Assembly: GCA_021821185.1 (NCBI GenBank)
Contig: JAKACU010000078.1
Span: 1-8,409, forward strand
Length of the DNA stretch: 8,409 nt
From: Bacillota bacterium
GTDB lineage: Bacteria; Bacillota; Bacilli; Alicyclobacillales; SLC66
Direction of reading: 5' to 3'
The position numbers and the translations under genes were made by a program. The notes beneath the pieces were generated by a model that was not told the DNA's origin, ran no database searches, and saw only the letters and a program-made list of their open reading frames with translations. Position 1 is the stretch's first letter. Each line of letters begins with the position of its first letter. This document shows, one piece after another, positions 1 to 6,576 of this stretch.

Positions 1-966
1 TAAAGCAAACAGTTTTTTTGTATAGTTAGTAGGTTTCACGCCAATTACTGTTTCATTAACTGTGCCATTTTCACTACTTGGCGTCAACATCTGTTCAGAA
101 TCCACAGCAATTGTAAGTCTGTCAGGATTTTTCGAAGCATTCAGGATTGCCCTTGCCATTTCGGCTGCTGATAAAGGGTAACTCGGAACGTGAATGCCCT
201 CCTCTTTGAGCCGTATAGCAAGTGCTATAGAGTCCGGCAACCCCACTTGCGCCTTTAACAAGATCGTTGGATTCTCATGGAGTTCTTGTACAGAAACAGA
301 CGCAACAAGACTTCCTCCTTGCAGTACAACAACATGATCAGCAATGGGAAAAAACGCACTGAGATCATGCGTTACAATCACGATGCCACCTTGTGATTGT
401 TCTTTATAGGTGGTAATAAAATCAATAAGCGATTGTACCGCTTCTGGGTCAAGCCCTGACGTAGGTTCATCAAGAAACAGCCATTTCGGTTGCGTCGAAA
501 TTGTCGAACCTAATGCAACACGGCGTTTTTGCCCGCCACTCAAGATAAAGGGAGACGCTGTAAGCAGACCAATATCCAAATGTACCGCATGCATAGCCAT
601 CAAGATGCGATCCTGAATCTCACTTGTCGACAATCGATACGGATTCAAAGAGTAATCAAATTCTTTTCTCACAGTGCGGGCAAATAACTGTTGCTCAGGT
701 TGTTGAAACACGGAACCTGTCATAAGCTGTACCGCCCTAGTAAGGCGTCCCCCTTGCCACATCGCTTCCCCTTCAAACACGATTTGACCAGAATTGACTC
801 TAATCAAACCTGCCATTGCGTCCAGTAAAGTCGACTTACCAGATCCCGTTTTTCCTACAATCAGGGTAATTTGACCTGTCCTCGCAATGCAACTGATCTT
901 ATTTAAAATCTTCATATCAGGATTATGTTCGGCATACACAACAACATCATCAAGAATTATCGCCAT
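1..966 (-). CDS. ECF transporter ATPase (A component), 3' end outside the window
   Basis: Cytoplasmic ABC ATPase expected to power an energy-coupling-factor vitamin importer, here probably for biotin. Reading from ATG at 966, 322 codons stay open to the window edge, so the gene is partial. Visible motifs are Walker A GKTGSGKST (residues 38-46), a Q-loop in VFQQPEQQ, signature LSGGQ (142-146), Walker B WLFLDE ending at Asp166-Glu167, D-loop SGLD and switch His200 in VTHD. All catalytic elements are present, unlike in its partner. The start overlaps the last 10 bases of the preceding ATPase gene, implying translational coupling. EcfA proteins usually have about 270-290 residues; this one continues past 322 with a Ser/Thr/Asn-rich segment, so it has a C-terminal extension or fusion. 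It diverges from bioY across a BirA operator. ATPase identity is sure; biotin specificity is inferred from context. Confidence 0.9.
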   Translation of the reverse strand, partial: MAIILDDVVVYAEHNPDMKILNKISCIARTGQITLIVGKTGSGKSTLLDAMAGLIRVNSGQIVFEGEAMWQGGRLTRAVQLMTGSVFQQPEQQLFARTVRKEFDYSLNPYRLSTSEIQDRILMAMHAVHLDIGLLTASPFILSGGQKRRVALGSTISTQPKWLFLDEPTSGLDPEAVQSLIDFITTYKEQSQGGIVIVTHDLSAFFPIADHVVVLQGGSLVASVSVQELHENPTILLKAQVGLPDSIALAIRLKEEGIHVPSYPLSAAEMARAILNASKNPDRLTIAVDSEQMLTPSSENGTVNETVIGVKPTNYTKKLFAL

Positions 967-1784
967 GACACTTTCACCGCCTGCATGAGCTCATCTATAC
1001 ATGTAGGCAAGTTCACCAGTGAATAGCCGTTTCTCAAAAGGTTCCTTGCAACTTGTATCGCATAAGGTGGTGAAAATCCAAGTTGTTCACAAGGACTAGA
1101 ACCAGACCCGCTAGATTCCGGATAAAAAAAATCTTGACAACTGCCGCGAAAAGCAATATTTCCCTGTTCCAGTACTATTACCTGTTGGGCATATGACAAT
1201 TCATTCATCCATTGTGTAACCCAAACAATGGTTACTCCTTGCTGATGCAGGTTATGTACCACATCTAAGATTTTTTCCCTTGCCATAGGACTTAACATAG
1301 CCGTCGCTTCATCAAAAATTAGAACAGACGCATGTACCGCCAGGCAGCTGGCGATATTCAAGAGTTGCTTTTGGCCTCCAGACAATGTGCTGACAGGCCG
1401 ATCCATCTGCACGTTAAGCCCGACCTGCTGCAGCACGCGTTGTACCTGCTTAGGCATATCGACCGGATCAGTGCATTGATTTTCCATGCCAAAACAGATC
1501 TCTTCATACACAGTTTCTCCTACGATCTGGGCATCCGGATCTTGAAAAACCAGTTGTACCAAAGTTTGATCTCTAACATGCATAATACCTCGGGAAATTG
1601 GGCAAAGACCTGTAAGAACTTTCGTCAGTGTACTTTTACCGCTTCCATTTTTGCCTGCGATCGCTATCCAATCACCTTGTCTTACTTTAAAATCAATATC
1701 CTTAAGAACCATATGAAAACCATCTGATGCGCTAAATGCGACAGAAACGGTTTCAAGATCAAACACGCAATCACTCGATTTCAT
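957..1784 (-). CDS. ECF transporter ATPase (A component) with degenerate switch and D-loops
   Basis: A 275-residue cytoplasmic ABC ATPase of the EcfA/CbiO type, probably forming a heterodimer with the next gene to drive BioY-dependent biotin uptake. It shows Walker A GKNGSGKST (44-52), Q-loop Gln81 in VFQDPDAQ, signature LSGGQ (134-138) and Walker B VLIFDE (154-159) with the catalytic Glu. Two positions are unusual: the switch histidine is replaced by Gln191 (VTQ instead of VTH), and the D-loop reads AMLS (162-165) instead of the usual S-x-L-D. The nucleotide site using this Walker A may thus be weak or regulatory. ATG 1784 is preceded by GAGGG at good spacing. It is the first gene of the minus-strand unit and the BirA operator lies just upstream, so repression by biotin-bound BirA is likely. 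Family assignment is strong; substrate is inferred from the neighbouring bioY. Confidence 0.9.
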   Translation of the reverse strand: MKSSDCVFDLETVSVAFSASDGFHMVLKDIDFKVRQGDWIAIAGKNGSGKSTLTKVLTGLCPISRGIMHVRDQTLVQLVFQDPDAQIVGETVYEEICFGMENQCTDPVDMPKQVQRVLQQVGLNVQMDRPVSTLSGGQKQLLNIASCLAVHASVLIFDEATAMLSPMAREKILDVVHNLHQQGVTIVWVTQWMNELSYAQQVIVLEQGNIAFRGSCQDFFYPESSGSGSSPCEQLGFSPPYAIQVARNLLRNGYSLVNLPTCIDELMQAVKVSWR

Positions 1785-1826
1785 GGTTGCCCTCTTTTAC
1801 TCATTTCGACTATGTGCTACACTCTA

Positions 1827-1860
1827 ATTGTTAACCAGTCTATATAAAATGGTTAACAAT
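1827..1860. promoter_or_regulatory. BirA (biotin repressor) operator
   Basis: A perfect inverted repeat, ATTGTTAACC, 14 bases, GGTTAACAAT, lies between the divergent ATPase and bioY genes. It matches the known Firmicutes BirA operator (TTGTTAACC arms separated by about 14-16 bases). The neighbouring birA encodes a ligase with a DNA-binding domain. Its position suggests that BirA bound to biotinoyl-AMP represses both the bioY-birA and the ATPase transcripts, making birA autoregulated. Confidence 0.93.
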
Positions 1861-1868
1861 AGATTGAA
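1841..1868 (-). promoter_or_regulatory. Candidate promoter for the ATPase operon
   Basis: On the minus strand TTCAAT (1868-1863) precedes TATATA (1846-1841) by 16 bases. The -10 falls in the AT-rich centre of the BirA operator, so the same repressor could cover it. The match to consensus is modest and other placements are possible. Confidence 0.35.
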
Positions 1869-1882
1869 TTTTATCATATGAT
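1853..1882 (+). promoter_or_regulatory. Candidate promoter for bioY-birA
   Basis: A -35-like TTAACA (1853-1858) is followed after 18 bases by a -10-like TATGAT (1877-1882); each differs from consensus at one position. The -35 lies inside the right arm of the BirA operator, so repressor binding would block polymerase. Transcription would start near 1889, shortly before the Shine-Dalgarno site of bioY. Assigned by eye. Confidence 0.5.
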
Positions 1883-1904
1883 CGTAAAGGGGAAAAGAGG
1901 ATTC

Positions 1905-2498
1905 ATGAAATTTCAACTTACCATTCGCGGCATAGTATTTAGCGCACTATTTGCAGCTTTAATCGTTGTTTTTGGATTTGTCAATATCAACCTGGGATTT
2001 ACACCTGTGCCAATTACCTTGGCTACAATGGCTGTGATGTTGGCTGGAGCTTTATTGGGAGCAGCTTACGGGTTTTTTAGTGTTTTTCTGGTCATTGCCC
2101 TTTCCGCCCTTGGCCTGCCTTTGCTCGCTGGAACAGGCGGATTAGCCGTTATACTAGGTCCAAACGGGGGATATCTCTGGAGTTGGCCGTTTTCTGCCCT
2201 GTTTATCGGCCTTTTCCTATTTCGTATTAAGGGCAACTCAGCACGATCTTATATTCTTACCTTTATCACACTTGAAGTATTTGGCTCATTCATCATGTAC
2301 ATAACCGGTGTACCGTGGTTAGCTCATGTGCTAAAAACCTCGTTAGCAAAAGCCCTGATTTTAGGATGTTATCCGTATCTGCCAGGAGATGCGTTAAAAG
2401 CAATTATTACTACAGTGATTGTGGTTCCTATTCGACAAATGTATCCGATCTCTCGTTTGCTTGGCAATCACAGCACTCACGTGATAAAACTAGACTAA
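1905..2498 (+). CDS. bioY: Biotin ECF transporter substrate-binding protein BioY
   Basis: Membrane S component that binds biotin and works with ECF ATPases and EcfT to import it. The 197-residue product has the normal BioY length and about six hydrophobic segments. Family motifs are PVPITLATM after the first helix (Gln is usual where Ala stands), a GLPLLAGTGG stretch, the GPNGGYL loop (usually GPTGGY) and a C-terminal LPGDALK helix. I chose ATG 1905 over ATG 1878. The later start begins MKFQLTIRG as BioY proteins do and has GGGGAAAAGAGG just upstream, while 1878 overlaps the likely -10 box and would add a short basic leader. It is preceded by the BirA operator and followed by birA in the same direction, so uptake should be repressed when biotin is plentiful. 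Confidence 0.95.
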   Translation: MKFQLTIRGIVFSALFAALIVVFGFVNINLGFTPVPITLATMAVMLAGALLGAAYGFFSVFLVIALSALGLPLLAGTGGLAVILGPNGGYLWSWPFSALFIGLFLFRIKGNSARSYILTFITLEVFGSFIMYITGVPWLAHVLKTSLAKALILGCYPYLPGDALKAIITTVIVVPIRQMYPISRLLGNHSTHVIKLD

Positions 2499-2510
2499 CC
2501 GATTCGGTTA
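2496..2510 (+). repeat. Small hairpin at the bioY-birA junction
   Basis: TAACCG and CGGTTA form a 6-bp stem around a 3-base loop and include the bioY stop codon. There is no T-tract, so it is not an intrinsic terminator. It could affect transcript stability or birA translation, or be chance. Confidence 0.35.
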
Positions 2511-2513
2511 TGA

Positions 2514-2529
2514 GAGGTGACCCACCACG
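2514..2529 (+). promoter_or_regulatory. Shine-Dalgarno site placed for a non-canonical ACG start of birA
   Basis: GAGGTGA (2514-2520) lies 6 bases before an in-frame ACG codon (2527-2529). The first ATG in this frame (2557) has no Shine-Dalgarno sequence. The codons between them encode TNATQETILD, which would complete the first helix of the BirA winged helix-turn-helix. No ATG, GTG or TTG occurs in this frame between the stop at 2518-2520 and 2557. Confidence 0.5.
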
Positions 2530-2556
2530 AACGCAACACAAGAAACCATTCTTGAC

Positions 2557-3516
2557 ATGCTAAAAGATGCCAGGGGTGAATATGTCTCAAGCCGAATGAT
2601 CTGTGAAACATTTCAGACAAGCAGAACGGCTATATGGAAACAGATTCACGCATTGCAAAAGCAAGGATATCCGGTAGAAGCGGTACCCAACAAAGGGTAC
2701 CGCTTGCTTGAAACGGCTGATTTCGTTTCCGCTTATGAGATTAAGGATCTTGTTCAAGCAAAAGTGTTCGGAAAATCAATTGCCTATCGCGAATCTGTTG
2801 ACTCAACCAATAGTGCGGCACGCCAATTGGCTGATCAGGGTGAACCTGAAGGCACCTTAGTGATTGCCGATGAACAAACGCAAGGTCGAGGCCGCTTTCA
2901 ACGAAAATGGTATTCTCCTGCGAAGTCCGGAATATGGATGTCCCTTATTTTGCGACCCAATCTTTCGATTGTCGAAGCTCCACGGTTAACGATTTTGACA
3001 GCAGCCGCTGTAGCGAAAACATTAACAAAACTTTCAAATCAACAGGCGTATATCAAGTGGCCTAACGATATACTGTTCGACGGCAAAAAAATTTGCGGGA
3101 TTCTTACAGAAGTCAATGTAGAAGGCAATCAGATAAACTATGTGATCGTAGGCATTGGAATTAATGTGAATCTACGCGAAGACGAATTACCCATTTCCCT
3201 GCAACCGTCTGTATGTTCACTTCAGTCGTTTGTTCAGCAACCCCTAAAGCGTGCAAGCGTGGTCGCAAATATCTTATCTACCCTGGAAGATCTGTACGTT
3301 ACCTGTTTGAAATCGGGTGATTTCTCTGGTGTCATGGACTATTTTAAGAGCCATAACGTAACCTTAGGTCATGTCGTAGAAATTCAATCCGGCTCATCTC
3401 GAATTGCTGGTATTGTCGAAGACATTGATGACTATGGAGCCCTCGTTATAAGGACACCCGATCATCAAATCAAAAAATTATACAGCGGCGATATTCTCTC
3501 AACATCTGTTCAATAA
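2557..3516 (+). CDS. birA: Bifunctional biotin-protein ligase / biotin operon repressor BirA
   Basis: Cytoplasmic enzyme that makes biotinoyl-AMP and attaches biotin to carboxylase carrier domains; with biotinoyl-AMP it also represses biotin genes. From ATG 2557 the product has 319 residues: winged helix-turn-helix (about 5-50, with TSRTAIWKQI as recognition helix and the NKGYRL wing), catalytic domain with the nucleotide/biotin loop QGRGRF (109-114), KWPND (167-171), KKICGILTEV with the probable biotin-contacting Lys178, GIGINVN (199-205), and a C-terminal SH3-like domain (about 270-315). It is therefore the regulatory class of ligase, fitting the operator at 1827-1860. The ATG start appears to truncate the first helix and lacks a ribosome site; translation may begin at ACG 2527. 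It is cotranscribed with bioY, 58 bases downstream. Confidence 0.95.
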   Translation: MLKDARGEYVSSRMICETFQTSRTAIWKQIHALQKQGYPVEAVPNKGYRLLETADFVSAYEIKDLVQAKVFGKSIAYRESVDSTNSAARQLADQGEPEGTLVIADEQTQGRGRFQRKWYSPAKSGIWMSLILRPNLSIVEAPRLTILTAAAVAKTLTKLSNQQAYIKWPNDILFDGKKICGILTEVNVEGNQINYVIVGIGINVNLREDELPISLQPSVCSLQSFVQQPLKRASVVANILSTLEDLYVTCLKSGDFSGVMDYFKSHNVTLGHVVEIQSGSSRIAGIVEDIDDYGALVIRTPDHQIKKLYSGDILSTSVQ

Positions 3517-3552
3517 TTAGCATAGATGAAAGCACACATGAAAAGTGCAACA

Positions 3553-3571
3553 GGCAGCTTTAGCCGCTGCC
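3553..3571. terminator. Weak hairpin between convergent genes
   Basis: GGCAGC (3553-3558) pairs with GCTGCC (3566-3571) around 7 bases and overlaps the permease stop codon, in the 43-base gap between birA and the convergent permease. No clear T-run follows on the plus strand; on the minus strand TGTTGCACTTTT follows. It is a poor terminator, but no better one is visible for either gene. Confidence 0.3.
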
Positions 3572-5056
3572 CGTCAGCATCTCACCTTTATTCATTGCAC
3601 GCTGCCAAAGAAGGACAATCACATAGGCCATACCACTAACTAAAAACGCCAACAGAACACCTAAATTGCTACCTGCAAAGATGCCCTGTGCCAATGGGCC
3701 GTTGAAGAATGGCGAGTTGGTAAACAATAGACCCGAAACAACACCGATTGCAAAGCACACCAAAGCAAGCGATCTTACACTTTGTCCTCGCAGCAATGAG
3801 CTCCCCCTCAAATCACCGTAGCAATACGCGGGATAGGCGCCCCAGCGGCGAACCAACCATTGATCGACCATAAACATCGCTTCCCATGCAGCAAGAAAAA
3901 CGCCACCTAAACTCATAAAGGCTTCAAATGGTCCCATGAAGTCTTTTCGAATAAAAAGCACATAGACCGTTACCAGAGTCATGATGACGGCATCCACAAG
4001 GACGGTCTTGTGACGCGCCGTACGCACGCCCAGCGTAAGCAAGTTTAGTCCTGACGAATAAAGGCCAAGATCGGCCTGTGCGAGCATTCCACCCACTGCA
4101 GTAATTAGATAAGGAATCATCATCCATCGCGGTAATAAAGCGCCTATTGCCGCGATAGGGTTGGCGGCAGCAGGAAGATTGGGTACGCGGTTTGCCAAAA
4201 CGACCCCCACCATCATGAGAACAAAGACAGGAATTACGCTTCCCATCGTGACCGCCGCAAATATGGACCTTTTTCTAGTGGTAAGCGCCTGATAGCGGCT
4301 ATAGTCCGCCGCCGCATTGCCCCAACTAATTCCAGTTCCCGCCATGATAATCGAGACAGCGGGTAGAAAACCGCCCATCCAGCTTCCGCTTTGCATCGCA
4401 AGGGTCTGATGCCAACCGCCTCCTTGTAGCAACAAAATGATCACACCAAGGGTTAATAGCCCAAAACACCATGCTGCCACTTTTTGTATGATCACCAATG
4501 TCGCTTGCCCAAATAATCCAACCATTATGACCAGCCCCCCAAAGATGACCAGGCTGACCATTGCGTTTAGAATCGAGGATTGGATCCCCAGAATCGCTTG
4601 GAGCAAAGCCTCCAAAGACAGCGTACCCGTGATGACGGTAACAGACTCCCATCCTAGTAAATTTACCCAACTGATCATCGTCAGTAAGAGATTGCCACGC
4701 GCACCAAACACTGCTCGGGACAGTGCCAACATGGGAGCACCGCCATCCCGACCCGCAATGCTTAAAATTCCGACGATAGCAAAGGACAATGACCCCACCG
4801 CCGCAGCAAGCAGAGATTGAAAAAAACTCAAACGGTAACCTGCAATAATACCACCATAAAGTACACTCAAAATACCAATGTTTGCTGCAAACCAAACCCA
4901 AAACAAGTCCATGGGATGTCCAGTTTTGTCGGTCTCTGGCACCGCATTTAGGCCATGGCGTTCTATGTGCCACGGCTGATTCCCCTTGAGCTCTTGCAAA
5001 ACGTTATTCCCCTTCCCATTTAACCGTTGCAACGTAGACCTAATCCTGCGGATCAA
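3560..5056 (-). CDS. NCS1-family (purine/cytosine-type) permease in the cobalamin operon
   Basis: Integral membrane secondary transporter of the nucleobase-cation-symport-1 family (Transp_cyt_pur), with about 12 hydrophobic segments in 498 residues. Family landmarks are GAPMLALSRAVFGARGN (106-122), SWVNLLGWES (129-138), NAAADYSRY (247-255) and DLGLYSSGLNLLTLGVR (329-345). Trp136 and Trp245 fall roughly where the NCS1 transporter Mhp1 has substrate-stacking tryptophans. TTG 5056 directly follows the cobT TGA. A second start, TTG 4999, is preceded by GGGAAGGGG and would remove 19 basic residues; it may be the true one. Known members import cytosine, purines, allantoin, hydantoins or, in CytX-like proteins, probably a thiamin pyrimidine. 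Co-transcription with cobT under a B12 riboswitch suggests instead a benzimidazole-type lower ligand. The family is firm; the substrate is hypothesis. Confidence 0.9.
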   Translation of the reverse strand: MIRRIRSTLQRLNGKGNNVLQELKGNQPWHIERHGLNAVPETDKTGHPMDLFWVWFAANIGILSVLYGGIIAGYRLSFFQSLLAAAVGSLSFAIVGILSIAGRDGGAPMLALSRAVFGARGNLLLTMISWVNLLGWESVTVITGTLSLEALLQAILGIQSSILNAMVSLVIFGGLVIMVGLFGQATLVIIQKVAAWCFGLLTLGVIILLLQGGGWHQTLAMQSGSWMGGFLPAVSIIMAGTGISWGNAAADYSRYQALTTRKRSIFAAVTMGSVIPVFVLMMVGVVLANRVPNLPAAANPIAAIGALLPRWMMIPYLITAVGGMLAQADLGLYSSGLNLLTLGVRTARHKTVLVDAVIMTLVTVYVLFIRKDFMGPFEAFMSLGGVFLAAWEAMFMVDQWLVRRWGAYPAYCYGDLRGSSLLRGQSVRSLALVCFAIGVVSGLLFTNSPFFNGPLAQGIFAGSNLGVLLAFLVSGMAYVIVLLWQRAMNKGEMLTGSG

Positions 5057-6121
5057 TCACTTTACAGTTCCTTCGAACGAACTTGTCACCTGCGCCTGGG
5101 CAAATGTGGCCATTTCTCTAGAAATACATGAAGCGGCCCGAACAATGGGCAGTGCCAAGGCCGCACCGCTACCTTCCCCAAGGCGCAAATTCATTTGCAA
5201 AAGCGGTTGAATGGCAAGGAGGTCATTGACGATTCGATGGCCGGGCTCAACCGACTCATGTGAGCCGATCAGATACCACGCCGAAAGAGGAGCAATTTTA
5301 ACCGCAACAAGCGCTGCCACAGCACAAATGAATCCATCCACCAACACAGGGATCCTCGATGCGGCTGCTTGCAAAATAACACCCGCCAATCCTGCGATCT
5401 CCAACCCACCTACCTTTGCCAGAACATCAATGGGATCGAGCGGATTGGGTTGATTGACAGTGATCGACCTTTCAATAACCGCAATTTTACGCTCTCGCGC
5501 CTTTAGACTGATGCCCGTACCAATACCCACTACCTGCTCGACCGGAATCTGTCCCAATACGGAAAGCATAGCGCTGCTCACCGTCGTATTTCCGATCCCC
5601 ATCTCGCCAAGCGCCAGCAATTTGGCGCCTTGTTCAATGGCCTCAAACGCTATACTTACGCCCACTTCCATAGCGGCCACCGCTTCTTCCACCGCCATGG
5701 CCGAACCCTTTGCCATATTATCCGTACCATGCCGAACCTTACGGGAAATCAGCCCTGGTAGATCCAGATCAGCGTTTACACCAATGTCCACAATTTTCAC
5801 CGATGCTTGTGCTACTTTAGTAAGTACGTTGATGGCAGCACCACCGGTCATGAAGTTGTGCACCATTTGAGGTGTCACCTCTGCTGGGAAGGCGGAAACC
5901 CCTTCAGCTGCCACCCCATGATCAGCAGCCATTACGATGACCGTGGCAGGATCAATCACCGGAGAGATCGAGCCCGTGATACCCGCCAATCGAATGGCCA
6001 GTTCTTCTAATCGCCCCAAGCTCCCCGGGGGTTTTGTCAAACTATTGAGATGCTCCGCCATCGCCTTTTGCGCAACCGCGTCCACAGCCTCGATACGTTT
6101 TGCCACATCGAAAACGCTCAT
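5057..6121 (-). CDS. cobT: Nicotinate-nucleotide-dimethylbenzimidazole phosphoribosyltransferase CobT
   Basis: Cytoplasmic enzyme that transfers phosphoribose from nicotinate mononucleotide to 5,6-dimethylbenzimidazole (or related bases), giving alpha-ribazole phosphate for assembly of the cobalamin nucleotide loop. The 354-residue product is of normal length. It shows LTKPPGSLGRLE (28-39), ADHGV (66-70), GEMGIGNTT (172-180), DGFICAVAAL (262-271), SHESVEPGHR (287-296) and LRLGEGSGA (312-320) with the probable catalytic base Glu316. I chose ATG 6121 because GGAGG lies just upstream. The frame is open to 6238, but those 39 extra codons would run through the riboswitch and terminator. No other corrin-ring genes are nearby, so the locus could serve salvage or remodelling as well as synthesis. 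It is controlled by the upstream riboswitch and followed immediately by the permease. Confidence 0.97.
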   Translation of the reverse strand: MSVFDVAKRIEAVDAVAQKAMAEHLNSLTKPPGSLGRLEELAIRLAGITGSISPVIDPATVIVMAADHGVAAEGVSAFPAEVTPQMVHNFMTGGAAINVLTKVAQASVKIVDIGVNADLDLPGLISRKVRHGTDNMAKGSAMAVEEAVAAMEVGVSIAFEAIEQGAKLLALGEMGIGNTTVSSAMLSVLGQIPVEQVVGIGTGISLKARERKIAVIERSITVNQPNPLDPIDVLAKVGGLEIAGLAGVILQAAASRIPVLVDGFICAVAALVAVKIAPLSAWYLIGSHESVEPGHRIVNDLLAIQPLLQMNLRLGEGSGAALALPIVRAASCISREMATFAQAQVTSSFEGTVK

Positions 6122-6154
6122 GATTCTTCCTCCTTCGCGCTCGCCCGAACACGT

Positions 6155-6182
6155 AAAAAACCCCAACTCTAACGAGTTGAGG
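6155..6182 (-). terminator. Intrinsic terminator of the cobalamin riboswitch (attenuator)
   Basis: On the minus strand CCTCAACTC (6182-6174) pairs over 9 bp, one of them a T-G wobble, with GAGTTGGGG (6169-6161) around GTTA and is followed by six Ts (6160-6155). It sits between the aptamer and the cobT ribosome site, so it should stop transcription when cobalamin is bound. TTGGGG at 6198-6193 can pair with CCTCAA (6182-6177), and GAGTT at 6209-6205, partly within the 3' strand of P1, can pair with AACTC (6178-6174). Either would prevent the terminator hairpin. Confidence 0.92.
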
Positions 6183-6207
6183 TCATGCCAATCCCCAATA
6201 GGATAAC

Positions 6208-6370
6208 TCTTCAGGCAGGTCTCCTGGCTACGATTCATCGCTTGCTACGCCTTCCCAGACAATCCAGTCGGATGATCCAGTGGCCTTGTAGCAGCTCCTC
6301 GTTTACAGTGGCGGGCTCCGCGTTCCTTGTAATTGAACTTCCCTATTCTCCCAATTCGGGCACCTGAAGA
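6208..6370 (-). ncRNA. Cobalamin riboswitch aptamer
   Basis: Cis-acting RNA that binds adenosylcobalamin or a related cobalamin in the leader of the cobT transcript. On the minus strand the closing stem P1 is TCTTCAGG (6370-6363) with CCTGAAGA (6215-6208), a perfect 8-bp match. Between them are the conserved elements GGTGCC, GCCCGCCACTGT, GGCCACTGG, CTGGGAAGGCG, GCGATGAATCG and the B12 box AGCCAGGAGACCTGCC (6229-6214). The expression platform is the terminator at 6155-6182, so high cobalamin should switch off cobT and the permease. Confidence 0.97.
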
Positions 6371-6395
6371 TTAAATAATATTATGTTATATTACT

Positions 6396-6425
6396 ATCAT
6401 ATCACGATTCCTAAATCAAGTTTAA
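6396..6425 (-). promoter_or_regulatory. Candidate promoter of the riboswitch-cobT-permease operon
   Basis: On the minus strand TTAAAC (6425-6420), 18 bases, then TATGAT (6401-6396). Transcription would start near 6390, about 20 bases before the aptamer. The surrounding DNA is very AT-rich, so other -10 boxes are possible. Confidence 0.45.
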
Positions 6426-6499
6426 GTATGCAGTTTCGAATACGCTGCCTTCCAAGCATTCGACAAATGTTCATTCGTTCACAAAACTTTTGCCCTACT

Positions 6500-6528
6500 T
6501 TGCCTCATCGACATCTAAGGTGTATATA
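6500..6528 (+). promoter_or_regulatory. Candidate promoter of thiO
   Basis: TTGCCT (6500-6505), 17 bases, then TATATA (6523-6528), giving a leader of about 40 bases before the thiO start. It diverges from the cobT promoter. The leader is too short for a TPP riboswitch. Confidence 0.45.
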
Positions 6529-6576
6529 CTAATGTTTATGTTAGTCATATTCGATAGTTATGTTTAGGAGAGTGAC

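Noticed and set aside
1878..1904. Upstream ATG start for bioY
   Set aside because: It overlaps the likely -10 box and would add a basic leader not typical of BioY; ATG 1905 has the better ribosome site and family-like N-terminus.
2496..2510. Second BirA operator between bioY and birA
   Set aside because: The palindrome TAACCG/CGGTTA lacks the TTGTTAACC arms and the 14-16-base spacing.
2315..2563. Small plus-strand frame across the bioY end and birA start
   Set aside because: It overlaps conserved parts of bioY in another frame and its sequence is not protein-like; considered also as a frameshifted birA start but it does not resemble one.
5211..5870. Open frames on the plus strand opposite cobT
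   Set aside because: They show no recognisable protein features and are antisense shadows of a well-conserved gene.
6122..6238. Longer N-terminus for CobT
   Set aside because: The extra codons run through the terminator and the 3' part of the riboswitch; ATG 6121 has a strong Shine-Dalgarno site and the expected family start.
6371..6576. TPP riboswitch upstream of thiO
   Set aside because: None of the conserved THI-box elements (such as CTGAGA or the ACCTGATCTGG-type stretch) is present, and the leader after the likely promoter is too short.
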